Origin: Synergistaceae bacterium
GTDB taxonomy: Bacteria; Synergistota; Synergistia; Synergistales; Aminobacteriaceae
Direction: 5' to 3'
Assembly: GCA_017475805.1 (NCBI GenBank)
Contig: JAFVEW010000291.1
Location: forward strand, 1-14,670
Length of the DNA: 14,670 nucleotides
Below the pieces are notes generated by a model. The model ran no database searches. It saw only the letters and a list, made by a program, of their open reading frames with translations, and was not told where the DNA came from. Shown here in pieces: positions 1 through 7,900 of this stretch. Made by a program: the position numbers and the translations under genes. Position 1 is the stretch's first letter. The number at the start of each line of letters is the position of its first letter.

Positions 1-660
1 ATTTTCGTAAGGTACAACCATTTCGCAGCCGATGACGTTCAGTCCGCCGTTAGAGGCTTTCACAGTTGCAAACCCGTTTTCATCTGTTTTAATTGTTTCA
101 GTGTGATGATTCAGAACATCAGGAATAATAGCGACATTCGCCATAGGTTTATCGCCGTTCAAAAGCTGGACTTTGAATTCTTCGCCGACAGCTAATTCAG
201 TAGGGTCAACACTCGGAACAAGCTGATAAAGTACGCCGCTAATGGGAGCAATTTTTTCGACGCCTTTCAAGTAATTAACCGAATATTTAAGCGCGTGAGT
301 ACCGATAGTTGAGCCTTCTACTTCGGTCATTGGTTTAGGAATCCAAGTACCGTCCGGGCTATTGCTCCAGAAACCGTAATCGAGTTCAACATAAACAACG
401 GACGTTTTATCATTAGGTTCAATGTAAAAATAATTTTCGCCGTTTATAGGTTTCACTTCGATCGAATCGTAAGCAGCGTCGTAACCGTTCATGCGGATCA
501 ATCCGTTTGGATCATAGCCGTTATCTTTCCAGCCCTCTCCGCATACAAGCTGTGTACGATCGCACCTCATGGCGAACCAAACACCGTGAGCGTATGCACT
601 ATTGGCTATAAGCATCACGGCAAATACCATAAAACCTGCTAAAATTCTACGTTTATTCAT
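1..660 (-). CDS. Exported DUF4198 (COG5266-type) protein, C-terminus outside window
   Basis: Only the first 220 codons are in the window; the frame is open at position 1. The start ATG (658-660) follows an AAAGGAG Shine-Dalgarno about 7 nt upstream. Residues 1-24 form a classical Sec signal peptide: basic MNKRR, a hydrophobic core (ILAGFMVFAVMLIA), and a likely cut after AYA. The mature chain would then begin HGVWF. An N-terminal His followed by an aromatic-rich stretch is typical of DUF4198 proteins, described as periplasmic components associated with nickel/cobalt uptake. The rest reads as beta-rich domains; a second, Ig-like carboxypeptidase-regulatory-type domain seems to start near residue 155 (PTELAVGEEF, then NGDKPMANVAI and TDENGFATVKA). 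Metal binding by the new N-terminal His is inference. No transporter gene is visible beside it, because the downstream side is cut off. Confidence 0.72.
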   Translation of the reverse strand, partial: MNKRRILAGFMVFAVMLIANSAYAHGVWFAMRCDRTQLVCGEGWKDNGYDPNGLIRMNGYDAAYDSIEVKPINGENYFYIEPNDKTSVVYVELDYGFWSNSPDGTWIPKPMTEVEGSTIGTHALKYSVNYLKGVEKIAPISGVLYQLVPSVDPTELAVGEEFKVQLLNGDKPMANVAIIPDVLNHHTETIKTDENGFATVKASNGGLNVIGCEMVVPYEN

Positions 661-720
661 AAACAAATCTCCTTTTTAGAAATATAAGAGTGATAAAAAA
701 GTTTGTTTATACTTACTTTT

Positions 721-749
721 AAGATACCATTATTCAAAAACAAAGTCAA
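721..749 (-). promoter_or_regulatory. Sigma70-type promoter of the DUF4198 gene
   Basis: On the minus strand, -35 TTGACT (744-749) and -10 TATCTT (721-726) are separated by exactly 17 nt. Transcription would start near 714, giving a leader of about 54 nt before the ATG. The -35 box lies inside the spacer of the opposing promoter, so the two promoters probably compete. Confidence 0.6.
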
Positions 750-760
750 TATATTATAAT
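733..760 (+). promoter_or_regulatory. Promoter of the threonine aldolase gene
   Basis: A consensus -10 TATAAT lies at 755-760, with a weak -35 candidate TTCAAA at 733-738 (16-nt spacer). The predicted start near 767 gives a 35-nt leader. The -10 is convincing; the -35 is not. Confidence 0.45.
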
Positions 761-801
761 TATTAAAAAATAAATAAAAGAGCCTGAAATGGAGAATAAA
801 A

Positions 802-1848
802 TTGTCAAAAATAAAATTTGAAACTGATTATCAGGAAGGTGCACACCCTAAAATTCTTGAGCGTCTTTTAGCTACGAATCTTGAACAGACTTCGGGCTAT
901 GGAGTCGACTCTCATTGCGAGAATGCTAAAAATTTAATTCGCAAAGTCATAGACAAACCTAATGCTGAAATTTTTTTCACTGTCGGCGGAACTCAATCGA
1001 ACACAATCGCAATAAAATTTTTATTAAATCCTTGCGAAGGAGTTATCAGCGTTTCATCGGGTCATATTAACGTTCATGAATCCGGTGCAATCGAAGCTAC
1101 AGGACATAAAGTCATAACACTGCCTCATCATAACGGCTTAATGGACGCTGCAGACTTGAAAAATTATCTTGAAAAATTTTACGCTGACCCTACTTGGGAA
1201 CACATGACGCCGCCCGGCATGGTTTATCTTTCTTATTCATCTGAATATGGAACGCTTTACACTAAAGAAATGCTAAAAAAAATTAAAGCCGTCTGCGATG
1301 AGTATAAGTTAAAACTTTTCATTGACGGAGCTCGACTCGGTGCGGGCTTAATGTCCGAAGCGGCAGACATGAATATAAAAGATATTGCTAATCTCTGCGA
1401 CGTTTTTTACATTGGTGCTACTAAAAACGGAGCTTTATTCGGAGAAGCTATTGTGTTCACACAGCCTGAAAAATTTAATCTGAGATTATTCACAACTCTC
1501 GTTAAACAACAAGGCGGTCTCTTAGCTAAAGGTAGATTATTAGGTCTTCAATATGAGGTCTTGTTTGAAGAAAATTTATATTTCGAGAATGCTCGCCACG
1601 CAGATAAACAGGCAATGAAAATCAAAAAGGCTTTCACTGAAGCTAAAATCACGTTTTTATTCGAGTCTTTTACGAATCAACAATTCCCGATTTTAACGCA
1701 AGAGCAGCATAAAAAACTCAGCGAAGAATTTGATTATGAAACTTGGGAGCCTCTTGATGATAACAGAATAGCCGTGAGATTCGTAACGAGTTGGGCAACA
1801 ACTGATGATAATATAGAGAAATTAGTAAAAGCCATAAAATCATTATGA
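802..1848 (+). CDS. ltaE: Low-specificity L-threonine aldolase (PLP-dependent)
   Basis: This 348-aa fold-type I PLP enzyme is likely to cleave L-threonine or L-allo-threonine to glycine and acetaldehyde in the cytoplasm. The length fits the family. Visible motifs are the phosphate-binding VGGTQSN (61-67), the SSGHINVHESGA stretch with the probable cofactor-stacking His88, FIDGARLGAG with Asp175 (pairs with the pyridine nitrogen) and Arg178, and GATKNG with the Schiff-base Lys208. The start is TTG (802-804), chosen because GGAG (791-794) sits 7 nt upstream and the product begins in the expected SKIKFETDYQEGAHP register. The gene appears monocistronic: its TGA stop overlaps the next plus-strand promoter. 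Other beta-eliminating lyases are possible, but the motif set favours threonine aldolase. Confidence 0.9.
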   Translation: MSKIKFETDYQEGAHPKILERLLATNLEQTSGYGVDSHCENAKNLIRKVIDKPNAEIFFTVGGTQSNTIAIKFLLNPCEGVISVSSGHINVHESGAIEATGHKVITLPHHNGLMDAADLKNYLEKFYADPTWEHMTPPGMVYLSYSSEYGTLYTKEMLKKIKAVCDEYKLKLFIDGARLGAGLMSEAADMNIKDIANLCDVFYIGATKNGALFGEAIVFTQPEKFNLRLFTTLVKQQGGLLAKGRLLGLQYEVLFEENLYFENARHADKQAMKIKKAFTEAKITFLFESFTNQQFPILTQEQHKKLSEEFDYETWEPLDDNRIAVRFVTSWATTDDNIEKLVKAIKSL

Positions 1849-1854
1849 TATAAT
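1846..1854 (+). promoter_or_regulatory. Extended -10 promoter for a candidate antisense RNA
   Basis: TGATATAAT combines an extended TGn element with a perfect TATAAT (1849-1854), and it overlaps the TGA stop of the threonine aldolase. No good -35 is seen, as is common for extended -10 promoters. Transcription would start near 1861, at the foot of a hairpin. Confidence 0.5.
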
Positions 1855-1879
1855 AAAGCCGTTCGGGAGAGGTCGAACG
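1850..1879 (-). terminator. Rho-independent terminator of the small-peptide mRNA
   Basis: Read on the minus strand, CGTTCG (1874-1879) and CGAACG (1860-1865) form a 6-bp stem with an 8-nt loop, followed directly by GCTTTATTATAT. On the plus strand the same hairpin is not followed by a T tract; there it would form the 5' cap hairpin of the antisense RNA. Confidence 0.5.
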
Positions 1880-2025
1880 TTAAAAATAAGGCTCACAGAC
1901 GTGAGAAGACGAATTCTCGCATCTTGTGGAACCTTTGCGGATAAAGGTTTAGCACTTAAATGTACGGATTAAATCCGTGACTGCTCGTATTAAGTCTGTG
2001 GTGGCTTTTACGAGCTTTATTATTA
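1861..2025 (+). ncRNA. Candidate antisense RNA (type I antitoxin-like)
   Basis: This is a predicted transcript of about 165 nt, from the TGATATAAT promoter to a terminator-like hairpin. It would be a chain of stem-loops: GTTCG/CGAAC (1861-1878), CTCAC/GTGAG, AACCTTT/AAAGGTT around 1930-1949, and ACGGAT/ATCCGT near 1965-1979. It covers the 3' half of the small minus-strand ORF and the whole 3' end of its mRNA, as antitoxin RNAs of convergent type I systems such as txpA/ratA do. No ORF with a ribosome-binding site is visible on this strand. Transcription is inferred from sequence only. Confidence 0.35.
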
Positions 2026-2050
2026 AGAATAACTTAATAAAATTTTTCAC
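1949..2050 (-). CDS. Small cationic amphipathic peptide, candidate type I toxin
   Basis: This 33-aa ORF starts with GTG (2048-2050) and ends with TAA. It follows AAAGGAGGTGATT (2054-2066), almost fully complementary to the 16S rRNA 3' end and optimally spaced, which is the main reason to believe it is translated. The peptide begins MKNFIKLFLIIKLVKA, a short hydrophobic segment with interspersed lysines. It continues with a doubled TDLIR motif (TDLIRAVTDLIR) and ends RTFKC, with net charge about +5. It is too short for a confident membrane helix, but it resembles membrane-active type I toxins in size and character. I do not recognise the family. The mRNA would carry three leader hairpins and a terminator. 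It could instead be a leader peptide or a non-functional ORF inside a structured RNA. Confidence 0.45.
   Translation of the reverse strand: MKNFIKLFLIIKLVKATTDLIRAVTDLIRTFKC
1983..2022 (+). terminator. Terminator-like hairpin of the candidate antisense RNA
   Basis: GCTCGTA (1983-1989) pairs with TACGAGC (2009-2015) across a 19-nt loop and is followed by TTTATTATT. The stem is short and the loop large, so the call is tentative. The stem lies inside the small minus-strand ORF. Confidence 0.3.
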
Positions 2051-2055
2051 GCTAA

Positions 2056-2137
2056 TCACCTCCTTTCATCTGAAATTTTTTCAGACTATCAAGGCGACCC
2101 CTTGCAAGCCTTCACTATGATTAAAAAAATCAAAGTG
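2056..2137 (-). promoter_or_regulatory. Structured leader of the small-peptide mRNA: three hairpins and a strong SD
   Basis: In minus-strand order there are three stems: 2134-2137 plus 2128-2132 with 2118-2122 plus 2113-2116 (9 bp, one mismatch); GCCTT/AAGGC (2108-2112 with 2091-2095); and TCTGAAA/TTTCAGA (2079-2085 with 2069-2075, 3-nt loop). The last hairpin ends 2 nt before the AAAGGAGGTGA ribosome-binding site. This arrangement could control ribosome access. I matched it to no known riboswitch. Confidence 0.4.
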
Positions 2138-2151
2138 CCTCTCCGCAAGTT

Positions 2152-2160
2152 ATTTTATCA
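2152..2160 (-). promoter_or_regulatory. Extended -10 promoter of the small-peptide mRNA
   Basis: On the minus strand TGATAAAAT is an extended -10 (TAAAAT at 2152-2157). The region 17 nt further upstream (TTTCGG) is a poor -35. Transcription would start near 2145, giving an mRNA of about 295 nt ending at the 1850-1879 terminator. Confidence 0.4.
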
Positions 2161-2165
2161 TGTAC

Positions 2166-2171
2166 TATAAT
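2166..2171 (+). promoter_or_regulatory. Probable -10 box of valS
   Basis: TATAAT lies 35 nt upstream of the valS ATG; no convincing -35 is present. It sits back to back with the minus-strand promoter at 2152-2160. No T-box specifier or antiterminator structure precedes valS, although valS genes in many Gram-positive bacteria have one. Confidence 0.35.
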
Positions 2172-2206
2172 TAGCCGAAAAACAAACGGAGATGAAACAA
2201 TAATTA

Positions 2207-4885
2207 ATGACTAAAAAAATCCGCAACAGGAATTTAGAGAAAAATTATTCTCCTGATTCAATCGAGCAAAAATGGTACGCTAAGTGGCTTGAAAACGGCC
2301 TCTTTAACGCTGAAATTAATCCCGAAGCTAAAGCATTCTCAATCGTAATTCCGCCGCCTAACGTTACAGGCTCGCTTCACGTAGGGCACGCATTCGATCA
2401 TACGTTTCAAGACATCATGTGCAAAACAAAGCGCATGGAAGGTTATAGCGTCCTTTGGCTTCCCGGCACTGACCACGCAGGCATAGCGACTCAAAACGTT
2501 GTCGAAAAAGATTTAGCAAAAAAAGGTATCTCACGCTACGACTTAGGCCGAGAAAAATTTGTCGAAAAAGTTTGGGAATGGCGAAAACTTTACGGCTCTC
2601 GAATCATCGAACAAATGAAACGACTCGGCAACTCCTGCGACTGGCGGCGCGAAAGATTCACTCTTGACGAAGGACTCTCAAAAGCTGTCCGCGCCGTTTT
2701 CGTGAGATTATATAAGAAAGGTTTAATCTATCGCGGAAAATATATCGTTAACTGGTGTCCTCGCTGTGCGACTGCTATCTCTGATTTAGAGGTCGAATAC
2801 GAAGAAAGTCAGGGCAATTTTTATTATGTCAAGTATCCGATCGTTGAAAAGGACGCGGGCGAAGAATTTTTGTTAGTCGCAACGACGCGCCCTGAAACTA
2901 TAATCGGAGACGTCGCTATTGCCGTCCACCCAAGAAGCGAAAAGTATAAACATTTAATCGGCAAGCATGTTCGAGTACCTTTGACTGATAGAGAAATCCC
3001 GATAATCGAAGATAACATGGTTGACCCTGAATTTGGAACGGGCTGCGTGAAAATCACTCCGGCTCATGATCCTAACGACTTTTTAGTCGGACTTAATCAT
3101 AATCTTGAGCAGATTCAAGTTATCGACTCTCAGGGCGTCATGAACGACAAAGCGGGCAAATATAAAGGAATGACAATCGAGCAGGCTCGTGAAGAATCAG
3201 CTAAAGATTTAGAAGCTCTCGGTCTTTTATTAAAAGTTGAAAAAATCACTCACTCCGTCGGACATTGTCAACGCTGCGGAACAACTGTAGAGCCTTATCT
3301 CTCTGAACAATGGTTCGTTAAGACAAAGCCGTTAGCCGAGCGCGGAGTCCAAGCAGTTAAAGACGGCCGCATTAAATGGGTTCCTGAGCAGTGGGAGAAA
3401 ACTTATTTTAACTGGATGGAGAATATTCGCGACTGGTGTATTTCGCGTCAACTTTGGTGGGGACATAGAATCCCAGCTTGGATTTGCGACGATTGCGGAC
3501 ACATAACCGTTGCTGAAAACGATCCGACTGAATGCGAACATTGCCACAGCAAGAATATCAAACAGGAAAGCGACGTTCTTGACACTTGGTTCAGCTCTGC
3601 TTTATGGCCTTTCTCAACAATGGGCTGGCCTGACGATAAGCCGGAATTAAAATATTTCTATCCTACGTCTTTAATGGTAACGGGCTTTGATATTATTTTC
3701 TTCTGGGTTGCCAGAATGATAATGATGGGACTCGAATTTATGGACGATGTGCCATTCAGAGATGTTTATATTCATTCTTTAATCCGCGACGAACACGGAA
3801 AGAAAATGAGCAAGACTAAAGGCAACGTCATCGACCCGTTAGTAATGATTGACAAGTACGGTGCGGACGCTCTTAGAATGACGTTGGCGGCTTTGTCTGT
3901 TCAGGGACGTGATATTTTACTTTCGTCAACGAGAATCGAAACTTACAGATTCTTTATGAACAAACTTTGGAATGCTGCACGCTTTGCCTTAATGAATCTT
4001 GATGACGAAGTTCACGAAATCGATATTAATCAACTTCACCTTCACGACAAATTTATTTTGACTCGAACTCAGGAAATGGCCGCGAAAGTTCGCGAATTAA
4101 TTGACGGTTACGACATTGGCACTGCAGCTCGAAGTCTTTATGATTTTGTTTGGGGCGACGTCTGCGACTGGTATCTTGAAATGTCAAAGCCTGCATTAAA
4201 AGGCGACGAAGGTGAAGAAAGACGCAAGACTACAGCGGGAGTCCTTGAAGAAGTTTTCAAAACTACGCTTCCGTTGTTGCACCCGTTCATACCGTTTGTA
4301 ACTGAAGAATTATGGGCGGCGTTCGGCTATGGCGACGAATTTATAATGCGTTCAAAATGGCCTGAAGCTAAGAAAGAATTTATTTTTGACGGTGTAATTT
4401 CAGAAATGAAAATTTTGCAGGACTCCGTGAGAACTTTAAGAAATTTACGCGCCGAAGCTCACGTAGCTCCGCAGCAATGGCTGAATAAAACTGTTATTCG
4501 CGTAAATCCTGACTCAGAAACTGCAAAAATTTTGAAATCGTCATTGAATCAAATAGAAAATCTTTGCCGCGTTCATGATGTAATTCTTGAGTCGCCTTCA
4601 AGCGAATGGACTTACGGCGCGTCGTTATCATCTGTAACGGGCGAAGCTGAAATTAAATTGCCTGTTGGTGATGTTCTCGATGTTCCGAAAGAAATAACTA
4701 GACTCGAAAACGAAATTTCTTCAATCGAAAAAGACATAGCTAAGAGTCAAGCCCGTCTCGATAAAGCTGATTTTGTTTCACGTGCTCCGGCAGAAGTTGT
4801 CGAAAAAGAACGAGCAAAAGTTTCTGAAGGTCAAGCTCAAGTTGAAAGATTAAAAGCAAATTTAGAAAGTCTTAAAAACAGTTAG
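2207..4885 (+). CDS. valS: Valyl-tRNA synthetase
   Basis: This 892-aa class Ia synthetase, about the size of the Bacillus enzyme, charges tRNA-Val in the cytoplasm. The Rossmann signature PPPNVTGSLHVGHA includes HVGH (58-61), and the KMSK loop is at 533-536. The CP1 editing domain shows TTRPETIIGDVAIAVHP, used to hydrolyse mischarged Thr-tRNA-Val. Cysteine pairs C184/C187, C354/C357, C427/C430 and C443/C446 suggest zinc ribbons. WWGHRIPAW and DVLDTWFSSALWPF are typical ValS sequences. An anticodon-binding domain follows, and residues from about 827 form the C-terminal coiled-coil tRNA arm (VPKEITRLENEISSIEKDI onward). The start is the only ATG after an in-frame stop at 2201. The nearest Shine-Dalgarno, GGAG (2188-2191), is 15 nt away, which is long. 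The TAG stop is itself part of the inverted repeat that follows. Confidence 0.98.
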   Translation: MTKKIRNRNLEKNYSPDSIEQKWYAKWLENGLFNAEINPEAKAFSIVIPPPNVTGSLHVGHAFDHTFQDIMCKTKRMEGYSVLWLPGTDHAGIATQNVVEKDLAKKGISRYDLGREKFVEKVWEWRKLYGSRIIEQMKRLGNSCDWRRERFTLDEGLSKAVRAVFVRLYKKGLIYRGKYIVNWCPRCATAISDLEVEYEESQGNFYYVKYPIVEKDAGEEFLLVATTRPETIIGDVAIAVHPRSEKYKHLIGKHVRVPLTDREIPIIEDNMVDPEFGTGCVKITPAHDPNDFLVGLNHNLEQIQVIDSQGVMNDKAGKYKGMTIEQAREESAKDLEALGLLLKVEKITHSVGHCQRCGTTVEPYLSEQWFVKTKPLAERGVQAVKDGRIKWVPEQWEKTYFNWMENIRDWCISRQLWWGHRIPAWICDDCGHITVAENDPTECEHCHSKNIKQESDVLDTWFSSALWPFSTMGWPDDKPELKYFYPTSLMVTGFDIIFFWVARMIMMGLEFMDDVPFRDVYIHSLIRDEHGKKMSKTKGNVIDPLVMIDKYGADALRMTLAALSVQGRDILLSSTRIETYRFFMNKLWNAARFALMNLDDEVHEIDINQLHLHDKFILTRTQEMAAKVRELIDGYDIGTAARSLYDFVWGDVCDWYLEMSKPALKGDEGEERRKTTAGVLEEVFKTTLPLLHPFIPFVTEELWAAFGYGDEFIMRSKWPEAKKEFIFDGVISEMKILQDSVRTLRNLRAEAHVAPQQWLNKTVIRVNPDSETAKILKSSLNQIENLCRVHDVILESPSSEWTYGASLSSVTGEAEIKLPVGDVLDVPKEITRLENEISSIEKDIAKSQARLDKADFVSRAPAEVVEKERAKVSEGQAQVERLKANLESLKNS

Positions 4886-4954
4886 GAGGTTAGAAATGAG
4901 GAGTTAGGAGTGAGTTTTTTTTACTTCCTACTTCCTCATTCCCAATTCCTACTC
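4881..4954. repeat. Gene-less purine/pyrimidine inverted repeat between convergent valS and flgL
   Basis: The left arm (about 4881-4914) is built from TTAGGAG-like units, with a T8 loop at 4914-4922. The right arm (to 4954) is its imperfect reverse complement; for example AATGAGGA (4895-4902) pairs with TCCTCATT (4933-4940), both centred on 4917.5. The valS stop TAG (4883-4885) lies inside the left arm. The hairpin sits between the 3' ends of two convergent genes, so it may serve as a bidirectional terminator. Its repeat units match those flanking the four-helix-bundle gene at 8551-9057, suggesting a related element without the gene. Confidence 0.65.
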
Positions 4955-4966
4955 GCTTTTTCATTT

Positions 4967-7900
4967 TTATCCAAGAAAATCTAATAAGCTCGGCTGAATT
5001 AATCTCGCAATTACGGCCAAGTTTGCTTGATACATGTAATCGGCCATCATTAGTTGCGTAATAACGTCCGCAGGGTCGGGTGCTGTTAAGTTATCGTTTT
5101 CTTCTGTCATTACAGAATTTTCACTGATAAGACGCTGATTATTATATTCGTAGCGTGCCTGTAAAGCTCCATCTTCAGCCATGACGCTCAAAATATTATT
5201 GATAAAGTCATCGATTCGAGGAAGCATTTTATTGAGCAAATCGTCCCTGTTACCTGACTCGATAGCAGCCATTACGTCATTAATAACTCCGAAGCCGTTT
5301 TGTCTTGCCGTGTTCGCGCCGCTTCTGACCGTAGCGTTCTGAGTATGTGCACCTGTGCCGTATAAATCGCCGCCGTCGATGTCAATGCCGCGCGGTGCAA
5401 TGTCATTTTCGCTGTCATAATAGGCTTTGCCTTCGAGATTATAGCCGCCGCGATAGAGAGTTCTGCTCAAAACAGAGCTATCTGAACCAATATCTGTGCC
5501 GATAAAATCACTTGTAACGTCAGAATCGCTGTTGTCTAAAAATTCAATTTTTATCGAATAGCCTCGCGGTGAATAAACTACAAGTTCTTTATCATCATTG
5601 ACAAAAGCTCTGACGTCTTCGTCCTGCATTCTTGCGTTTACAAATTCGGCTATATCATCGGCTTTGATTTCGTCATCGCTCGTAACGTCACGAATCGTCG
5701 TCAAATCTATCGTATGAGTGTAGCCTGCCACTGTGATATTTAATTTGTCAGCAGGGAATGATACCGATCCGCCGTCGTCAAAACGCTGGTCGTTGACGTC
5801 CCAAGTTAAAGCCATTACACCGTCGCCCGTTCCGTCAGGGTTTAAGCGTCCTTGAATGCCCGTTGAAAGTCCGAGCGCGTCCTCTGCTATATGGCCTTTA
5901 ATGTCAAGAACGTTTACAGCAGAGCCGTCGACTGACGAAATAGAAATTAAAGGAAAATCTCCAGTGTTACGTCCGTCATCTTGTCCCATATGTTCGTCAT
6001 AATAATTCACATAGAGCCAATCGCCCGCCTGAACTCTCAATCTGTCCATGACGTCTTTCACTGTATCAGTTGCACTGACGTCAATATCGACGCTGTGAGC
6101 AAGGTTTGAAAATCTTATTGTGCCTTCTCTGAACTCTATACCGCCGGAATTTGAGTTTATACTGCCGTATTTAGTTGCATTGTTAGCGTCGGCAGTGTCG
6201 TAGGCTTCCCCGAATGTCGCATTGTCGAGCATTTTTACATGAGTCTGTTTCAAGTTTGCTGAAACTCCGCCATGAATGCCCATTTGAGTCGCGAGGCCGC
6301 CTGAATAATCGTTCCATTCAGGGTCATTAAAAGGCATATCAACAACTGTGAACGCTTCACCCGATAAGAAATACATTGAGCAAGAGCCGTTAATAGGTTG
6401 GCCTGTGCCGTCAACATGCTGAGCAAAGCCCATAATTTCATGGCCTTCGATTTCATTTACTTGGTCAACTATTTCCTGCATCAATAAGCCTCTGTCAACA
6501 AAACCTGTCTGTTTATCAACAACATCAGCTTTTTTAATATTAATATCGTAGTACATGCCGCAGTTCATTTGAACTCTCATAGGCACGCCGACGTTATCAT
6601 CAACGCAAGGAGCGGACGGGAAATTAACGCATTTCATTCCCATTCCTAAATAATCATCGTCTGTGTCCGAAGTTTTTTTGTCATCGTAAGCATCAGTTCG
6701 TAAAGCTGTCGAAAGATTCATTTTGTCAGCATAGTTATATTCATTCATATCTAAGAATATAACTTGTTCGCCGTTAATTCCGCGCATTACGATTCTTTTC
6801 GTTTCTTTTTCAAAATCGGCAGTGCCGCGTTTCCAGTCATCGTCAACGTCATGGCCGCCGGGTTCGACGGTAACTTCAAGCCAGCCTGATCCGGCATTTC
6901 TGAGTCTGTCTGCTAATTGCTCTATAGTATATTCGCCTGAATTTAATTTCATGTCAACGCTTCGACCGCCGCTTATAACGCGCCAATGAAGCTGCGTGCC
7001 GTCATCAACTGTCAATTTTTCGTCGGGAGCAAACTCACGGCTTTTTGTCGCCGTTTCCATGCCAAGATAGTCAAAAATATCTATATGACTTTGATCTAAA
7101 ATTCTTTCGCCGTGATGAATTATTACGGAATCTTTTACGACTTCGCCGTCCTCATCAACAAATTCATTGAATATTTTTCCCGCGCCGCCTTCAGCTTTTA
7201 TAACAAGTGAAGGATAATGCAAAGCCTCTTGAGCTTCGTCAACTCTGAGTCTATCAGCAGGTAAATCACCGATTCTCTGCGCCGTTATAATAATGCTGTT
7301 GCCGTCGGCTGAATGACGCGCATAAATCCCCTCAATAGCGTTAATTTTGCCCGCTAATTGTTCAGGTGTTGAGCCTTCGTGAATTTTGAAAGTATTTGTA
7401 TCTTTGTCAAAAGTTTCTTCTTCGTCTTCGTCAACAAATTCAATAGTAGCTGCCGTTACTGAGCCGTCAAGAGTTGAAATAGTGAGCTTTGAGCCTGCTT
7501 CGTTCCAGCCGTCGCAATCTGAATCGCTTAAATCGCGGCTTACTATTGTCGCAGCTGTAGGCATATAGTCAGTGTCAGGCCAGCCTGTAATGCCGACTTT
7601 CTCACCGGTGTTCGATTTCAAATATAATTGCTGCGTGCCGCTGTCGTAATCTTTTTCGATATAAGCATTAACGAGCATATCCGCGCCCTGTTCTTCGAGG
7701 GAGCTATTAATAATTGAAACTAAATCTTCAAGGCTAATTCCTGAAAGTTCATTAGGGTCTCTATAGCCGTTTTCATCTGAAAAATTTAAGCTCTGGATAT
7801 TTTCTTCATTTGAAAATTCGTCGCTGTGTTTATTAGTTTTGCTTGTGTCGTTGTCGTTCCAGTCTTCGGGAATGAAAACAGCGAGTGTTCTGTTGCCTAC

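Noticed and set aside
1921..1950. TTGTGGAACC followed by a hairpin ahead of valS, reminiscent of a T-box sequence (TGGNACCGCG).
   Set aside because: The core does not match (GTGGAACCTTTG), it lies about 275 nt from valS, there is no following terminator before valS, and no specifier stem was found.
2085..2150. GGAGAGG and GCAAGGGG on the minus strand look like fragments of a glycine riboswitch.
   Set aside because: The order and the conserved CCGAAGGGGCAA and CTCTCAGG segments are absent, and the small ORF downstream has no glycine link.
2117..2170. A plus-strand 17-codon ORF starting ATGATTAAAAAAATC.
   Set aside because: It has no Shine-Dalgarno and is largely explained by hairpin sequence of the opposite-strand leader.
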